From Sorghum bicolor (lineage: Eukaryota > Streptophyta > Magnoliopsida > Poales > Poaceae): DNA of 64,000 nucleotides. Both the position numbers and the translations under genes were made by a program. The notes under the pieces were generated by a model. The model was given only the letters and a program-made list of their open reading frames with translations, had not been told where the DNA came from and ran no database searches. Location of the stretch: contig NC_012878.2 in NCBI RefSeq assembly GCF_000003195.3, positions 19,816,641 through 19,880,640 on the forward strand. The letters run 5' to 3'. Below, one piece after another: positions 1-12,134 of this stretch; the stretch's first letter is position 1, and each line of letters starts with the position of its first letter.

Positions 1-3000
1 GAGCACCAAAAGCTCTTTGTAGGCCTTAAGGAGCTTCTCCTGTGACTCCAGTAGTTGGTCCTTAAGAAGCGGGAGCTGCTCCTAGCCGCCCCTGATTGCA
101 TGGATAAAGCCCGACTTCAAGTGGGAGGTTTCTTTCAGATCCTGTGAACCAGCGATCGAACAGTAAGAATACAAAACCAAACACCCTAGATAGCTAAGGG
201 CCAAAGACACTTAAAAATAAGCCAGACCGAGCCCGTTGTTGATGATGTCGGACAGGAGCCCCACCACGTGCTTCATCCAAATGCGAAGCTAATCGAGATG
301 CTCCCACTTTTCAGCCTCCTTCTGATCATCCATAAAAATATTAGCCTCGGATGGGTTGGTGGAGGCCCGAATGCAGATCCGACCGGGGCTCCAGTTCTAC
401 ATCTCCTCCTCCGTGTGCGCCTTGACACCCCGGATGAGCTATTGGACAGTCTCGAGTGACCCCCCATGACGTAAAAATAGGTCGACGAGGGAGGGGAATT
501 GCCCGTCGTCATCCACTATCCTCCAGGTCCGGTATCATCGGTACTACTTCCAGCCGACTTCCCGGCTTCATCCTCTGCGGCGGCATTGGTATCCTCCCAC
601 GGTCGTCGTTCTCAGAGAAATCCAGGAGTGATCCCCTCGATGCCGTAGATCATGCCCTTGATTTCTAACTGAGGATCCACTGGGGTGCGCATGGCGCATG
701 CAAGCGCCACCATACCACCCGCTCGCCCTGGCTCAGCCGGGATAGAAGCGGGCGCTCCCGGACGGATCCATGCAGGGGTCGGCGGACCATAGACCGGCAG
801 ACCCTCCTCCCCAGTCTCGGGCCTCTGTGGCGACGGCGGCACTGGCTGGGGCGGGCTTCGTGGTGGCGGCTCGAGCAGTTCTTCTAACTGCTGACTCTCT
901 TGTTGCTGCTGCCTTTGGAGTTCCAGCAGCTCCTACTGCCGGTCTTGCTCCAGCAGCTCCTCGAGCCGTTCTCCTTGTTGCCGCCGCCCCTCCTCTCCTT
1001 CTTCTCCGTCCTGCTGCAGCTGTCGCTGCCCTTCCTGCAGCTATTGCTGCGACTCCCGCTCGCGCTCTTCCTCTTCCTTCTTCCTCTTCTCCTCGACGGA
1101 GTGGAGCCCGATGTGACAAGGCGTCCGCTTCGCGACAGGGGCAGCCTCGACCTCCTCGTCCATGTAGCGGGCGTCCTTCAAGAGCCTATCACCGCCGGAC
1201 CCGTCACTAATAGTGATAGGATCCCCCTTGCCCCCAGATCGAGGAGGCACGGGGGCTCTATCTTGCTCTTGGGGGCGAGGCGCCTCGACCTGTTTCGGTG
1301 ACGGCGGGGTGGACTCTCCCGCCAATGGACGAGGCGGGGTACTCTCAGCACCCGTCGACGGCCGAGGATTGGAGGAGTCGAAAAGCGCTCGAAAACAAAA
1401 AGTCAGTTGCTATAAAAGTTGACATAAGGGTCACACAACTCCAACAATATTGAGAGAAGAATGAAACGCTAACCTGAATCTTTGGGAGCCGCCCTCACCT
1501 TGAGCTTCTTGGCCATCGAGGGTTGGGCTTGTTCGAGCGGCCGCTTCAACCTGAGGAAAGGGGAATAACATAGTAAAGACCATAGCCCGAGATGACGCGA
1601 AGATGTCAAAGACAGGAATCACGACATTAAGGCCTTACCCGACAGGAAGTGCGACCTGCCTGCAAGCACCTCGACCAGCTGGCCTCGAGCCGCCCCGTGT
1701 CGAGACCTCGGGCCTCTCATGTCCAGGCGCAGGCCTCGGCTCGGCGTCCCCTGCCGGGTGAGCGCCAGGGCTAGAACTCCTACGACCTTCCTCCCCCTGA
1801 CTCGAGGCCGCGGCACGACCACGGGTCAACGGCCTCGTTGCCATAGACTTAGCCCGGTGACCCACCTTAGATGTGGGAGGAGGTTGAGGGCAGGGGACGG
1901 CCCGACCCTGTGCAGGTGCTGGAGGGGTATTGGCACGAGAACGGTGCGGAGACGACTCCACCTGTTGGCCATCGCGGGACCTGCTCAACGCACCCTTAGG
2001 GGCTCCCGTTCGTGGGACGGCGATGTCTGCTTGCGGCAGGCCCTCGAGGATCTTGTCAAGGCGGGATGCCATACCCTTAGAGTCGTTGCTGCCGTCGTCG
2101 CCCTCAACACCGTCGTCCTCATCGGGAGAGTCCTCCTCAAGCTCCCCCCCTTTGCCTGGACTTCGCCTGACGTGTCTCCAGCGCTTGATGCTCGAGGTTC
2201 TTCTTCTTTTCCTTTTTCTTTTCTAAGTCCTTTGTGGACTTCTGCTTTTCCACGGACTCGCGCCGCTTGTCATGATCAACTTCATCCACCTTTAATGGAG
2301 GTTTCGAGGATCGAGCGTTGATCGTTCCCTACACAAGCAAAGATAAGTCTTAAGAAGGACCGAAGAAAATCAAGAATCAAAGCCATAAGTGGGAAAAGGA
2401 CTTACCAAATCAATCAACCCCTTGTCGGGCCTCATAGGGAAGCCGTTGACATGCTCAGGCTAGAAGTTGCCTGCAACGGCCACCCTGACTCTAGCCGCAA
2501 CCTCTTTGTCTGCAAGAGCCTTTTTGGACATCCGACATGCCTCGAGATCCCAGGACAAAACGCCGGGACCCATCTCGTCCATCCTCAGCAGCCGAGACTT
2601 CAACGAGAGAATCCTCTGGTGATGGACGGTCGAGAGGACGAGTGCGGCTGTCAGGCCCTCCTCGCACAGCTTCTTCAGGGCGTCGAGGATGGGGTCGAGC
2701 CGCGGTTGGTGGGTTTGGACAACACCGTACTTCCAGTGGTCCGTGCGCTCCAAGATCGAGCGCCCGGTGTAGGTGGGGAGGAGGTCGTCGTTGTTCCGCA
2801 GATAGAACCATTGGGAGTCCCACCCGGCATGGTTCGACGTCAACCCCACCGGGATGTACTCACGCGGCTTCTCCGCCTTGCCGGTCTTCAGCACCCGGTT
2901 GAGGCACCCGGCCCACACCGGCTTCCTCACCCCTATGGTTCCACTGGGGGCATGGAAGAGCTCGCCCTGGTACAAGTGGAGCCACAGGTCCTAGTGTGGC

Positions 3001-3293
3001 ATCATCCCGAGGTAGCCCTCACACACCGCGGCAAAAACCGTTGCGGCGGTGATGGCGTTCGGCGAAAAATGCTGGAGCTCAGCCCCGTAGTGTTGGCAGA
3101 GCGCCCGCATAAAACAACTCAGAGGGGAGCCCAGGTCGTGGCATTGGAATTTGGCGAAGGAGACCACATAGCCCTTGGGCGGCCTTGGTTCCCGGTGATC
3201 CGCTGCCGGCGCAACCCACTCCGGCCGCGACGAGGAAATGCGGGGACGCAGGAGCCCCTCCCTCTCGAGCTCCAACAGCCAGTGCTCCATCAT
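1..3293 (-). pseudogene. Antisense Transposase_28-like gene of element A (partial, runs off the left edge)
   Basis: Read on the minus strand, 3293-2407 encodes a protein resembling the putative gypsy-type transposon domain PF04195 (Transposase_28). It begins with an EHWLLELEREGLL helix, then has an RALCQHYG...FSPNAI...CEGYLGM core and a DLWLHLYQGELFHAP stretch. A single in-frame TAG at 2991-2993 breaks the core. Plant-type splice sites follow: donor GTAAGT at 2405 and acceptor TGTGTAG ending at 2329 (77-bp intron). Downstream exons encode a Lys-rich stretch, a Pro-rich stretch (about 2072-1635) and a Glu/Gln-rich coiled coil (about 1330-840), with stops and frame changes. The gene opposes the LTR orientation and lies just before the 3' LTR, the known position for extra ORFs in the Tat lineage. 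Function unknown. Confidence 0.7.
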
Positions 3294-4253
3294 CGACGAC
3301 GGGCGCCAGTCATCGGCGGTGACTCACCAGCATCTTCAGGAGGAAGGAGAGCGACTTCGCTACTGCTCGAGGGCGCGCGCGCGTCAGGTAGCAAGGAGGC
3401 AGAGGCAAGGACAGGTGCGGAAGGCGGAAGGAGCGACGGTAGGGAGACCCAGGGATATTTATAGACAGCTGACCACTAACGGACAGATCCGACGGATACG
3501 GTAACTCCCCTATGCGCCACCTAACGGTCCATATCTCTCTCACAGACGGGACGCTACGAATTCCACGCCAGTACAGTGCCACAATGGATCCCACCTAAAA
3601 AGGCGCGCCCAACGGGCAAAAAGGCGAACCGCCGCGACCTTTTCCTTCCCCTGTAAGCTAAGGTACGCACTCATTACGGAGAAAATCTCGAGAGATCGCG
3701 GGCTCACCCACCGAATGGGTTCGACAACCGATCTTGAGTACCAGAGTCAGGGATGCCCAGTGAGAGGTCAAAAAATGAGGCCTGCCTCAAGAACTCGCTG
3801 GGGATGTCCAAGGTGAGGACGAGACGGTCGAGAGGAATCCCCCCGAAGAGAGGCATCGAGCCGCTGGACTCTATCGAATGAGACCAGTAACCCCGACCAC
3901 GTCGACCTCGCTTTATGAGAATGCCCTCGGGCTACAGCTGACCCCCTCGAACGGGGCACAGGTTTTCACTTGGATTACCCGCTAGGAGCTCAATCTGGGG
4001 TAGGTGGCACTCGCTCCACCGGTTGTACGTCGCAACCCCGACGCAAAACCAACCAATCGGAGCCTCTGGCTCACCATCCATGACAAACATCAAGAGCCCT
4101 TCTGCAGATTGGGCAACATAACCCTCGAAGGAGTCAAAAACTCCTCCAAGGGCTTGGGGGCTACCCCAGCGGGGTCGCTCGCGCGACCCCACGGAACCTC
4201 GACCAATAAGAAGAGCCTCTACCCGCGCGCTCGAATAGAGACTCGGGGCCTAC
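3294..4253. other. Non-coding 3' region of element A with a PPT-like end
   Basis: No convincing reading frame lies here. The segment joins the start of the antisense gene to the LTR. A purine-rich run at 4238-4249 just before TGTCGAGGG is the likely polypurine tract of the plus-strand element, although it is interrupted by pyrimidines. The upstream side may hold the promoter of the antisense gene; I see no clear TATA box. Confidence 0.5.
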
Positions 4254-4481
4254 TGTCGAGGGTATCAGCATGGGGTACCCTAACTAACGCACATGACGAA
4301 AGCACCCGTATGAAATCGAGGCCCCCGACTCGACGCCACCCGGTCGCACGCACAGTTATCGACGTCCATAGCCTCGAACATGGAAAGAGTGTCGTGCGAA
4401 TCGACTGGGGCTCGACCGAATGGCAACCGTCGAATACGGAAACAAGCTCGTGCGAATCAAAAGGCTCGAGTGCAAGGACGC
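4254..4481 (+). repeat. 3' LTR of element A, left segment (U3 start)
   Basis: Starts TGTCGAGGG and is cut at 4481 by the Tekay-type insertion; the LTR resumes at 20342. The last five bases, GACGC at 4477-4481, are the target-site duplication. The segment aligns well with the start of the minus-strand LTR that ends at 43014. It is dense in the tetramer TCGA (nine in 228 bp by hand count). Confidence 0.85.
4477..4481. other. Target-site duplication GACGC, left copy
   Basis: GACGC directly precedes the TG of the Tekay-type element and is repeated right after its terminal CA at 20337-20341. The uninterrupted family copy near 42766-42790 (minus strand) has a single matching ACGC-containing site, which confirms that the duplication arose on insertion. 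Confidence 0.93.
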
Positions 4482-7400
4482 TGTCACAGAACCGACCAAA
4501 TTATAAGAGTTCAAGTGTAGAAACGATCGACAAGCAATCAAGTTTCCAAACTTGAGCCCATATAATCCTGGTAGTCAATTGAAATCGCGAAGGACTTCAA
4601 ACCAACTTGCAACAAACCAAGATCGTATTAATTCAGCACAACACAGCGATTGTTACAAAGTCATACATTGCCGTCAAAGCGGCACCACATCGGAGTATTA
4701 AGTTATTACAACACTGGTTTGAAGTAGCGGAAGCAAAATAGTTACACACACACTTTCCAAATTCAGTTCTTAAGTTTGAGTTACTGCTAGAGTCTATGCC
4801 ATCCTTCAAAAAGCAATAGGTACGAGTTTGTTAGAGAACCGTGCCCAACGGTTAGTCCTCATCCCCAGCGGGATGGAGACAGGTCTTGCAGAAGCCGTCA
4901 TAAAAGATGTCATCTGCAACAGGTGGGAATAAACCCTGAGTACGAGAATGTACTCAGCTAGACTTACCCTTCTAGTAAAACATAAAAGACACCAAGGATC
5001 ATGCAAGGCTAATATATAAAAGTAGAGCTGGTTGACTCGACATTTTGCCAAAAGCCTTTATTAAGACTAACCCAATGTAAGAGCATCATATTTATTTATC
5101 ATCAGCCTACCACTTAGATTAGCACCTGTGCTTCAACACATCACTTGATTATTGCAAACAATAATAACCATATCAAATTCATCATATGTTCTTCTTTGCT
5201 ATCATCATTATCATGAACCAAGTTTATTAGTGAATGCTACGTTTGCCGCTGCTCTGTCAAGTTCTCACTAACCGGGAGAGACGGCGATTCGAATCGAATT
5301 CCTATCCAGCTAGAGGGTTATTCCTAGCACTCACCCAGGCATCCCCCGTCGGAGAGCCAACGGGTCACCTTTGGTACGACTCAGGAATCGCGGCTCCGAT
5401 CAGCGCCGCACTCCCAGGGCTACCACTCTGCTAGGGAGGTCAGGAATTTTTACTCACCTGCCTTTGGGCTTATGCCAATGGTCCCCTGCACGCCGCACTT
5501 CCTCCGGTAGTGCGCACTTTATACTTGCCGGTCTTCCGGCCTGAGTCATACTACTCGGCTTCGCGGTCGGAACTAGTTATCCGGCCAACTAAGTGTTGGG
5601 CATGCGTTCAACATGACAAGAGGACGTACAACGATCGGTCCTTAGCTGCCACAGACGGAGTTACTACAAACTTGCAAAACTCCGCCCGGCTTAAGTCAAA
5701 TTAATCAGGTTCCAGCCACGATAGCACATATAGACCATCGTGATCCGACACAACCCTATATCGCGCAGGTGACAGGAAATCACCCAACTTCTACCGATTA
5801 AGCATGGCTAAGCTGCTACTCGATCCTAACTCTACAATCAAGGTAGGGTAAAGTATCTGGACAAGGATGGAGTAAAATGCAGCAAAGGTTTCATCACAAC
5901 TCCTATACTTAATGCACCAATAGATATAACATATTAAATAAACTTTCAAAAGTAAAGGGAGGCTTAGAATGCTTCGGGGCTTGCCTTTCACGAACGAAGC
6001 TGGCTCGTGATTTGGGCACTAAACTTCTTCTCCTTCGGGCTCCTCGAGTCCGACTTGCTGGACCTCCACTTCTGGGTTGCCGTCCTGACCTTCGGGATTC
6101 GCTTGTAGATCGAAGGAGACTGCTGCGTCCGATGCACCTATTGCATGCTCGGTGAATGAGAAGGTGTGCATACAAAAGAATGAATGCTTGACAACATAAG
6201 TAACTCACTGGACACTCATTTAAGGAGCAAAAGTTATAACAAGTTCGCACAAGTTAACAAGTAAACTTAGCCCAAAACGTATCATGATAGCCTATAACAG
6301 CAAGCATCAAACAGCAGGATGAGCTTAGTAAACAGATCATAACTATTAACACAAAGATCCAACAAACATGGGTGAGGACATTCTGGAAATATTATGAAAT
6401 TGTCTACAAATCATCTTTAAACATCACAGCAATATTCATAAATTAAACCAGTCATTTTAAATAAAGTTCCAGGTTCTATCCCAGAAAAACAGAGAGCACC
6501 TATTTCTGGAACCCAACTTGGAACAGCCATAACTTTTAAACTACTGGACACAAAGACTCCAAATTTTAACCACAGCTAGTGCAATAAGTTTACAACAATT
6601 TTGATTTAGACTAGTTGCCCAGAAAACCAAATTATCATTAAGCAAAAGTTAAATTTCACCCTTGCTGTCCAGAACAGCCTTTAACACTATAATTAATTAT
6701 TTGATGACATAACCAAGGCACAAACCAGGCCAACCACATGGCTTATGAACACAAGCCTATCACAAGGTTACTAGAACATCAGATGACCACCCCCAAACAT
6801 TTACTTAACCAGGTATTTATTAATTAATTCTAGAAAGGAGCATAATTACAAGATGCTCAGTCAAATAGCTCAGAAAAATCTACAAAAATTACAGGAGCAC
6901 AAGTATAACACCAAAGCATCACCATAAAAATTTCAGAGCCAAAGCACATACCAAATTAAAGATATACCTTTAACATGTAACTAGGTGCTTATTTCATAAA
7001 TTGGAAAACATGATTTATATGGTGCCAAACAACAGATTTCAAATTATTTACATATGAGGAATACCATAAACCTATTTACTACCAAAGTAGAGCACCAGCA
7101 TAAGCACCAATTATTTTATATAATTTAATCAAGGAAACAAGCCAAATTTCAATCATAAATTACATATCAAAGCTACAGTACTCCAAAATCATGAAATATT
7201 TATCAAAGCACTCTAGTAGTACACAGAGACTACCATAAAATTTTTAGAGCAAACTAAGCAGTATAACAAGAGATATGAATTTATCCAAGAATAACAAGAT
7301 TAAATCCTTACTAAATATTTTCCCAGAAAACATGGTTCCTTTCATATTTTTATTACAAACTAGCCATCTCAAGGAATACCACAAAATTGGTTTTACAATT

Positions 7401-9080
7401 TTTGGATCTCAGAAACAGGAGATATGATTTTTGCAAGAAAGCCAAAAATCTGGATTTTGAATAAAAGAAGAGGAGGGAAGTGAGGTGACACTGACAGTGG
7501 ACCCCGGCTGTCAGGTTCTTCTCCCTCACGGCCGAGGCGACTCTCGCCGGTGATTTCTCCGCGACGGCGAGGTCTCCGGCCAAACCAAGGGCACCAACGT
7601 GATCCCCAGACTCTAGCGACTCGATTGACCCCCTTTTCCCCACGGCGGAGCCACCGGAAGGAGCTCGCCGTCGACAATGGCGGCTCGGCGGATGTGCTCG
7701 GCGTTACGCTAGAGTCCTCAGGCCGGTAGAGCGTGACCTAAGACCTTCTACAGCACCAGCGAACTACGGCGAAGCTTCCTAGGTGCGCGGCTTGGCTTGA
7801 AACCTCGTGGAACACGCTGGCCACGAGAGCACCCATCTCCGGCGGAAACACGGCGGCGCTGCGCATCGTGTCCGGCGACGGAGAGTTTGGTAGAGCATCC
7901 ACCAAGTGGCGCAAACGCAAGCTAGGAACCTAAGCAACCTCTAGGACCTAAGCAGAGACGACGAGAGGCTTCACAGGGCTCGGCATTGAGTTCGCCGGAA
8001 AAGATGGTCACGGCGACCCGATTTGGGGGAAGAAGTAAATGGCGGCTCACCGGTGGGTTTCGCGGCGAGTTAGAGGGTGGGAAGTGAAGAGCGGCTCACG
8101 GCGGATCTGTGGGTGGAGTTTGGTGGACTGAAATGCAGCGAGGAGCGCGCACGAGCTCGCCGGAGTGAGGTCGCGACGGTGAGCTCGCTGCGGGCGCTCT
8201 TCTAGCGAGAGAGGCGAGGCAAAGAGGAAGTGGACGCGTCCACTCCGCTCGGGGTGACGCCGTGGACTTCATGCATGCGTTGGGAGCTGACAAGCAGGGC
8301 CAGGAACGATGTACAGACGACAAATGTCGCCGTTGCTCTGCCGCCGGTTGGCCACGTCGGTGAGCTCCATTCTGATTCAGACAAAACGATGGCCGACTGA
8401 CAGAGCTACTTTGACAACGATTTACTCCCAAACCAGAGCGAATTAAAACATGATGTAGTTGACAAAGTTGGAGTACTAGACGAGATCTACAACTTTGTCA
8501 ACTGGAGCAAAAGCCAGATCGGCCTGGACCGAGAGGTATGAAGTTTTAAAAATCGATCGAGCAAACTGGTTTCGTTCCAGGACTTAGAAAATTTCCTAAG
8601 TGTTGGAAACAGCCCCAATTTTGCCTTGTGGGTCACTTTTGAGCTATTTGTGTTCATTTTCATGAGATGGCCATAAAACAACTTTTGTTCCTTATAAAAT
8701 TTGCTACAACTTTGATGTAGAAAGGTTTGACATGCAAACATTTTATGAAACACTTTTTAAAAGCCTAAACAAAAGAGGTTTTTAGGGCCTATTTACATAA
8801 GTATGACTTAAGTGATTATTTTGGAGAAGTGATCAACATGAACATTGTTCCCAAAGTTAAGTTAAGCATAGATAAACTAATTACCAAGGCATAGAGCACA
8901 AACACAAGCATGGTTCAGTCAAACATAAGCATAGGAAGCCTGTTTAAGCAATTTAAAACACATTTTAGCATAGCATGACATGGCTCAAGATAGATGATGA
9001 TCATGATATGCTTTGAGTAGATGATGATGATGCTCATGCTATGCACATGATTAATGCAACCATAACACTGGGGTGTTACA
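4482..9080 (-). repeat. 3' LTR of the Tekay-type element (4599 bp)
   Basis: Runs from TGTCACAGAACC to GGGTGTTACA on the plus strand, so the element's own LTR begins TGTAACACCCC and ends CTGTGACA. It is nearly identical to 15750-20336. It contains an AT-rich part (about 5800-7480) and a GC-rich part (about 7490-8420). The left copy keeps about 15 bp near 8575 that the right copy lacks near 19843. Short frames inside it (for example 4806-5051) recur in the other LTR and are not regarded as genes. Confidence 0.95.
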
Positions 9081-9094
9081 GCCCTCCCCCCTTA
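9081..9094 (-). other. Polypurine tract of the Tekay-type element
   Basis: On the minus strand AAGGGGGGAGGGC lies directly against the TGTAACACC start of the 3' LTR. A purine run at this place primes plus-strand DNA synthesis in LTR retrotransposons. Confidence 0.9.
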
Positions 9095-9122
9095 CAAAAC
9101 TATCGTCCCGAGATTTGAAAGC

Positions 9123-12100
9123 TTACTGATTTTCAAAGAAGGTTTTGTAAACTTCTTTTAAATATTCCTCCGTCTCCCAAGTGGCATCTTCCTCCCCGTG
9201 GTTACTCCACAACACATTGTAGAACTTAACCACACGATTACGCGTCTCCTGCTCCTTGCGATCAAGAATCGCTGCGGGTTTTTCCTCATACACCAGGTCT
9301 GACTTCAACTTGATATCTCGAACTTCCACTCGTTCCTTCGGTACACGAAGGCACTTCTTTAATTATGATACGTGGAAGACAGGGAAAATAGCTCGAAGCG
9401 CAACTGGGAGTTGAACTTTGTACGCCACATTCCCTTTCTTTTCGAGAATCTGATAAGGTCCCACATAATGAGGTGCAAGCTTTCGCTTGACTCCGAACCT
9501 TTGCACGCCCTTCATCGGAGATACCTTAATATACACATGGTCACCAACTGAAAACTCAATCGGCTTCCTTCTTTTGTCGGCATAACTTTTCTGACGAGCT
9601 TGAGCAGCTTCCAGATGTTGCTGGATGGTACAGACTTTCTGCTCTGCTTCGTTTACGAAATCGATGCCATAATACCTTCGCTCTCCGGCTTCTACCCAAT
9701 TCAATGGGGTTCGGCACTTTCGACAGTACAGAGCTTCAAATGGAGCCATCTTGATACTCTCCTGATAACTATTGTTGTAGGAAAACTCAGCTAATGGCAA
9801 CCACTTAACCCAAGAACCTTTTGAAGATAGAGCACATGCCCTCAACATGTCTTCTAGGATTTGGTTAACCCGTTCAGTCTGACCAGCCGTTTGGGGATGA
9901 TAAGCAGAGCTACGGACTAAATGAGTACCAATCTGCTCATGCAGACACTCCCAAAAATGAGCAGTGAACTGCGGTCCACGTTCGGATACAATAGTTCGAG
10001 GCACACCATACTGACGAACAATGTGCTCGAAATACAATTCTGCATATTGATGTGGACGATAGTCAGTTCGAACCGGAATAAATCGAGCAACCTTGGTCAA
10101 ACGATCTACAATCACCCAGATGGAGTCGTAACCCTTAACAGAAGTTGGGAGTCCACTGATGAAATCCATTCTGACTTCTTCCCATTTCCAACCAGGAATT
10201 GACAAGGGTTGAAGCAAACTAGCTTTCATGTGAACAGCCTTCACACGACAACAATTGTCGCATCGAGCGACAAAACCAGCAATCTCCTTTTTCATCTTTG
10301 TCCACCAAAACAAAGGTTTCAGATCCTGATACATCTTGCTACTACCAGGATGGATAGACAATTTGGATGAATGAGCTTCAGACAAGATCTGATTTCGCAG
10401 CTCGCGGTCTTTTGGGACCACTAGTCGATCTTTGAACCAAAGAATTCCGTACTCATCGACTCGGAAATGCTTGGTTTCTTCTTCTTTCATTTCTCTCTTT
10501 ATGTGATAGATGCCTACATCTGTCTGCTGCAATTCGATAACTCGATTGCGAAGAGTACTCTCCAGAGAAATCTGGTGTAGCACAAGTGGATGCATAAGAT
10601 GTGACAACAACGGATCTTCCACTCGGATGGAGTGACAGTGCACTTTCTGACTCAAGGCATCCGCTACCACGTTCGCCTTGCCCGGATGATAGTGCACTTG
10701 TAGATTATAATCTTTAATCAACTCAAGCCACCTTCGCTGCCGCATGTTCAGTTTAGGTTGAGTGAAGATATACTTGAGGCTCTTATGATCGGTGTAGATA
10801 TTACACAGATTACCCAGCAAATAATGCCTCTAGATTTTCAAAGCATGAATAACTGCTGCCAGTTCTAAATCATGAGTAGGGTAATTGACCTTATGCTTTC
10901 GAAGTTGGCGCGAGGCATACGCGATAACGCGACCTTCCTGCATCAACACACAACCTAAACCAATGCCTGACGCGTCACAAAAGACATCGAAGGGCTTTTC
11001 GATATCAGGGTGAGCTAGGACAGGAGCTGATGTCAGCAAGGTCCTCAACTTATGAAATGCCTCTTCACACTCAGGCATCCACACAAACGTCTCATCCTTC
11101 TGAAGTAGACGAGTCATAGGCTTAGATATCTTTGCGAATTCGGGAATGAATCGACGATAATATCCAGCCAGATCTAGAAAACTCCGAACCTCGTGGACCG
11201 AAGTTGGAACTTTCCAATCCCGCACTTCTTGCACCTTAGCCGGATCCACCGATATGCCTTCTTCAGATAAGACATGGCCCAAGAAAGGTACTTTCTTCAG
11301 CCAAAACTCGCATTTGCTAAACTTGGCATAAAACTGATGTTCACGCAAACGCGTCAACACTATACGCAGATGCTCTGCATGCTCCTCTTCATTGCAGGAA
11401 TACACCAAGATATCATCAATGAAGAACACCACAAACTTATCCAATTCGGGCATGAACACCGAATTCATGAGATACATGAAGTGAGCAGGTGCATTTGTAA
11501 GACCGAAGGACATGACGAGATACTCATACAACCCATACCTCGTCGAGAAAGCTGTCTTAGGTACATCTTCAGGATGGATCTTGATCTGATGGTACCCAGA
11601 TCGCAAATCAATCTTGGAGCATACCTTAGCTTTAGACAACTGATCAAACAAAATATCAATGCGAGGAAGAGGGTATTTGTTCTTGATAGTCACCGCATTT
11701 AGGGGACGATAGTCCACACACATGCGCAAAGATTGATCCTTCTTCTTCACAAAGATAGCCGGACAACCACAAGGAGAAGAACTAGGACGAATAAGACCCT
11801 TCTTCAACAACTCATTTAGTTGGGTCTTAAGCTCAGCTAATTCATTGGGTGGCATTCTATAAGGTCTTCTAGAGATAGGAGCGGTACCTGGAATTAATTC
11901 AATTTTGAACTCCACATCCCGATCCGGAGGAAGCCCGGGCAAATCGTCAGGAAATACATCCGGAAACTCACACACCACCGGAATGTCCTGAATAGCCTTA
12001 GATGTAATTGCATTCACAGTGCTACAGATTTGAATATCACGAGGGAGTTGCACTAGAAATGCCTCCTTGGTATTTGGGTCTTTCAACATCACTACACGAG

Positions 12101-12134
12101 TGGTGGTGTCGATAAGAACTCCATTGCCACTCAT
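9123..12134 (-). pseudogene. Tekay-type pol: RT, RNase H, integrase, chromodomain (broken)
   Basis: One reading frame of 1004 codons crosses two stops. RT lies at about residues 90-300 with [17 protein letters not shown] and the FIDD form of the YxDD catalytic box near residue 240. RNase H follows ([13 protein letters not shown]). After a TAG at 10830-10832 come an integrase HHCC finger (two His, CDNC), a DDE core, and a GPY-like segment ([13 protein letters not shown]). A TAA at 9363-9365 precedes a chromodomain (about 9123-9290) with LWSNHGEEDATWETEE. The second catalytic Asp of the DDE triad is Glu (codon 9981-9983). The frame overlaps the upstream gag ORF by 4 bp, but a missing base near 12140 separates them. 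Such an element would need help to move. Confidence 0.93.

Noticed and set aside
1719..2321. A 200-codon plus-strand frame
   Set aside because: Shadow of the Pro-rich exon on the other strand; no conserved text.
2451..3464. A 337-codon plus-strand frame
   Set aside because: It overlaps the minus-strand Transposase_28-like gene, which has recognisable blocks and splice sites. The plus frame is Arg/Pro/Gly-rich with no domain, typical of an antisense shadow in GC-rich DNA.
7353..8431. Frames of about 90-110 codons in the GC-rich part of the LTR, which look gene-like
   Set aside because: Present in both LTR copies with frame-changing differences; better explained as LTR regulatory or leader DNA than as a host gene.
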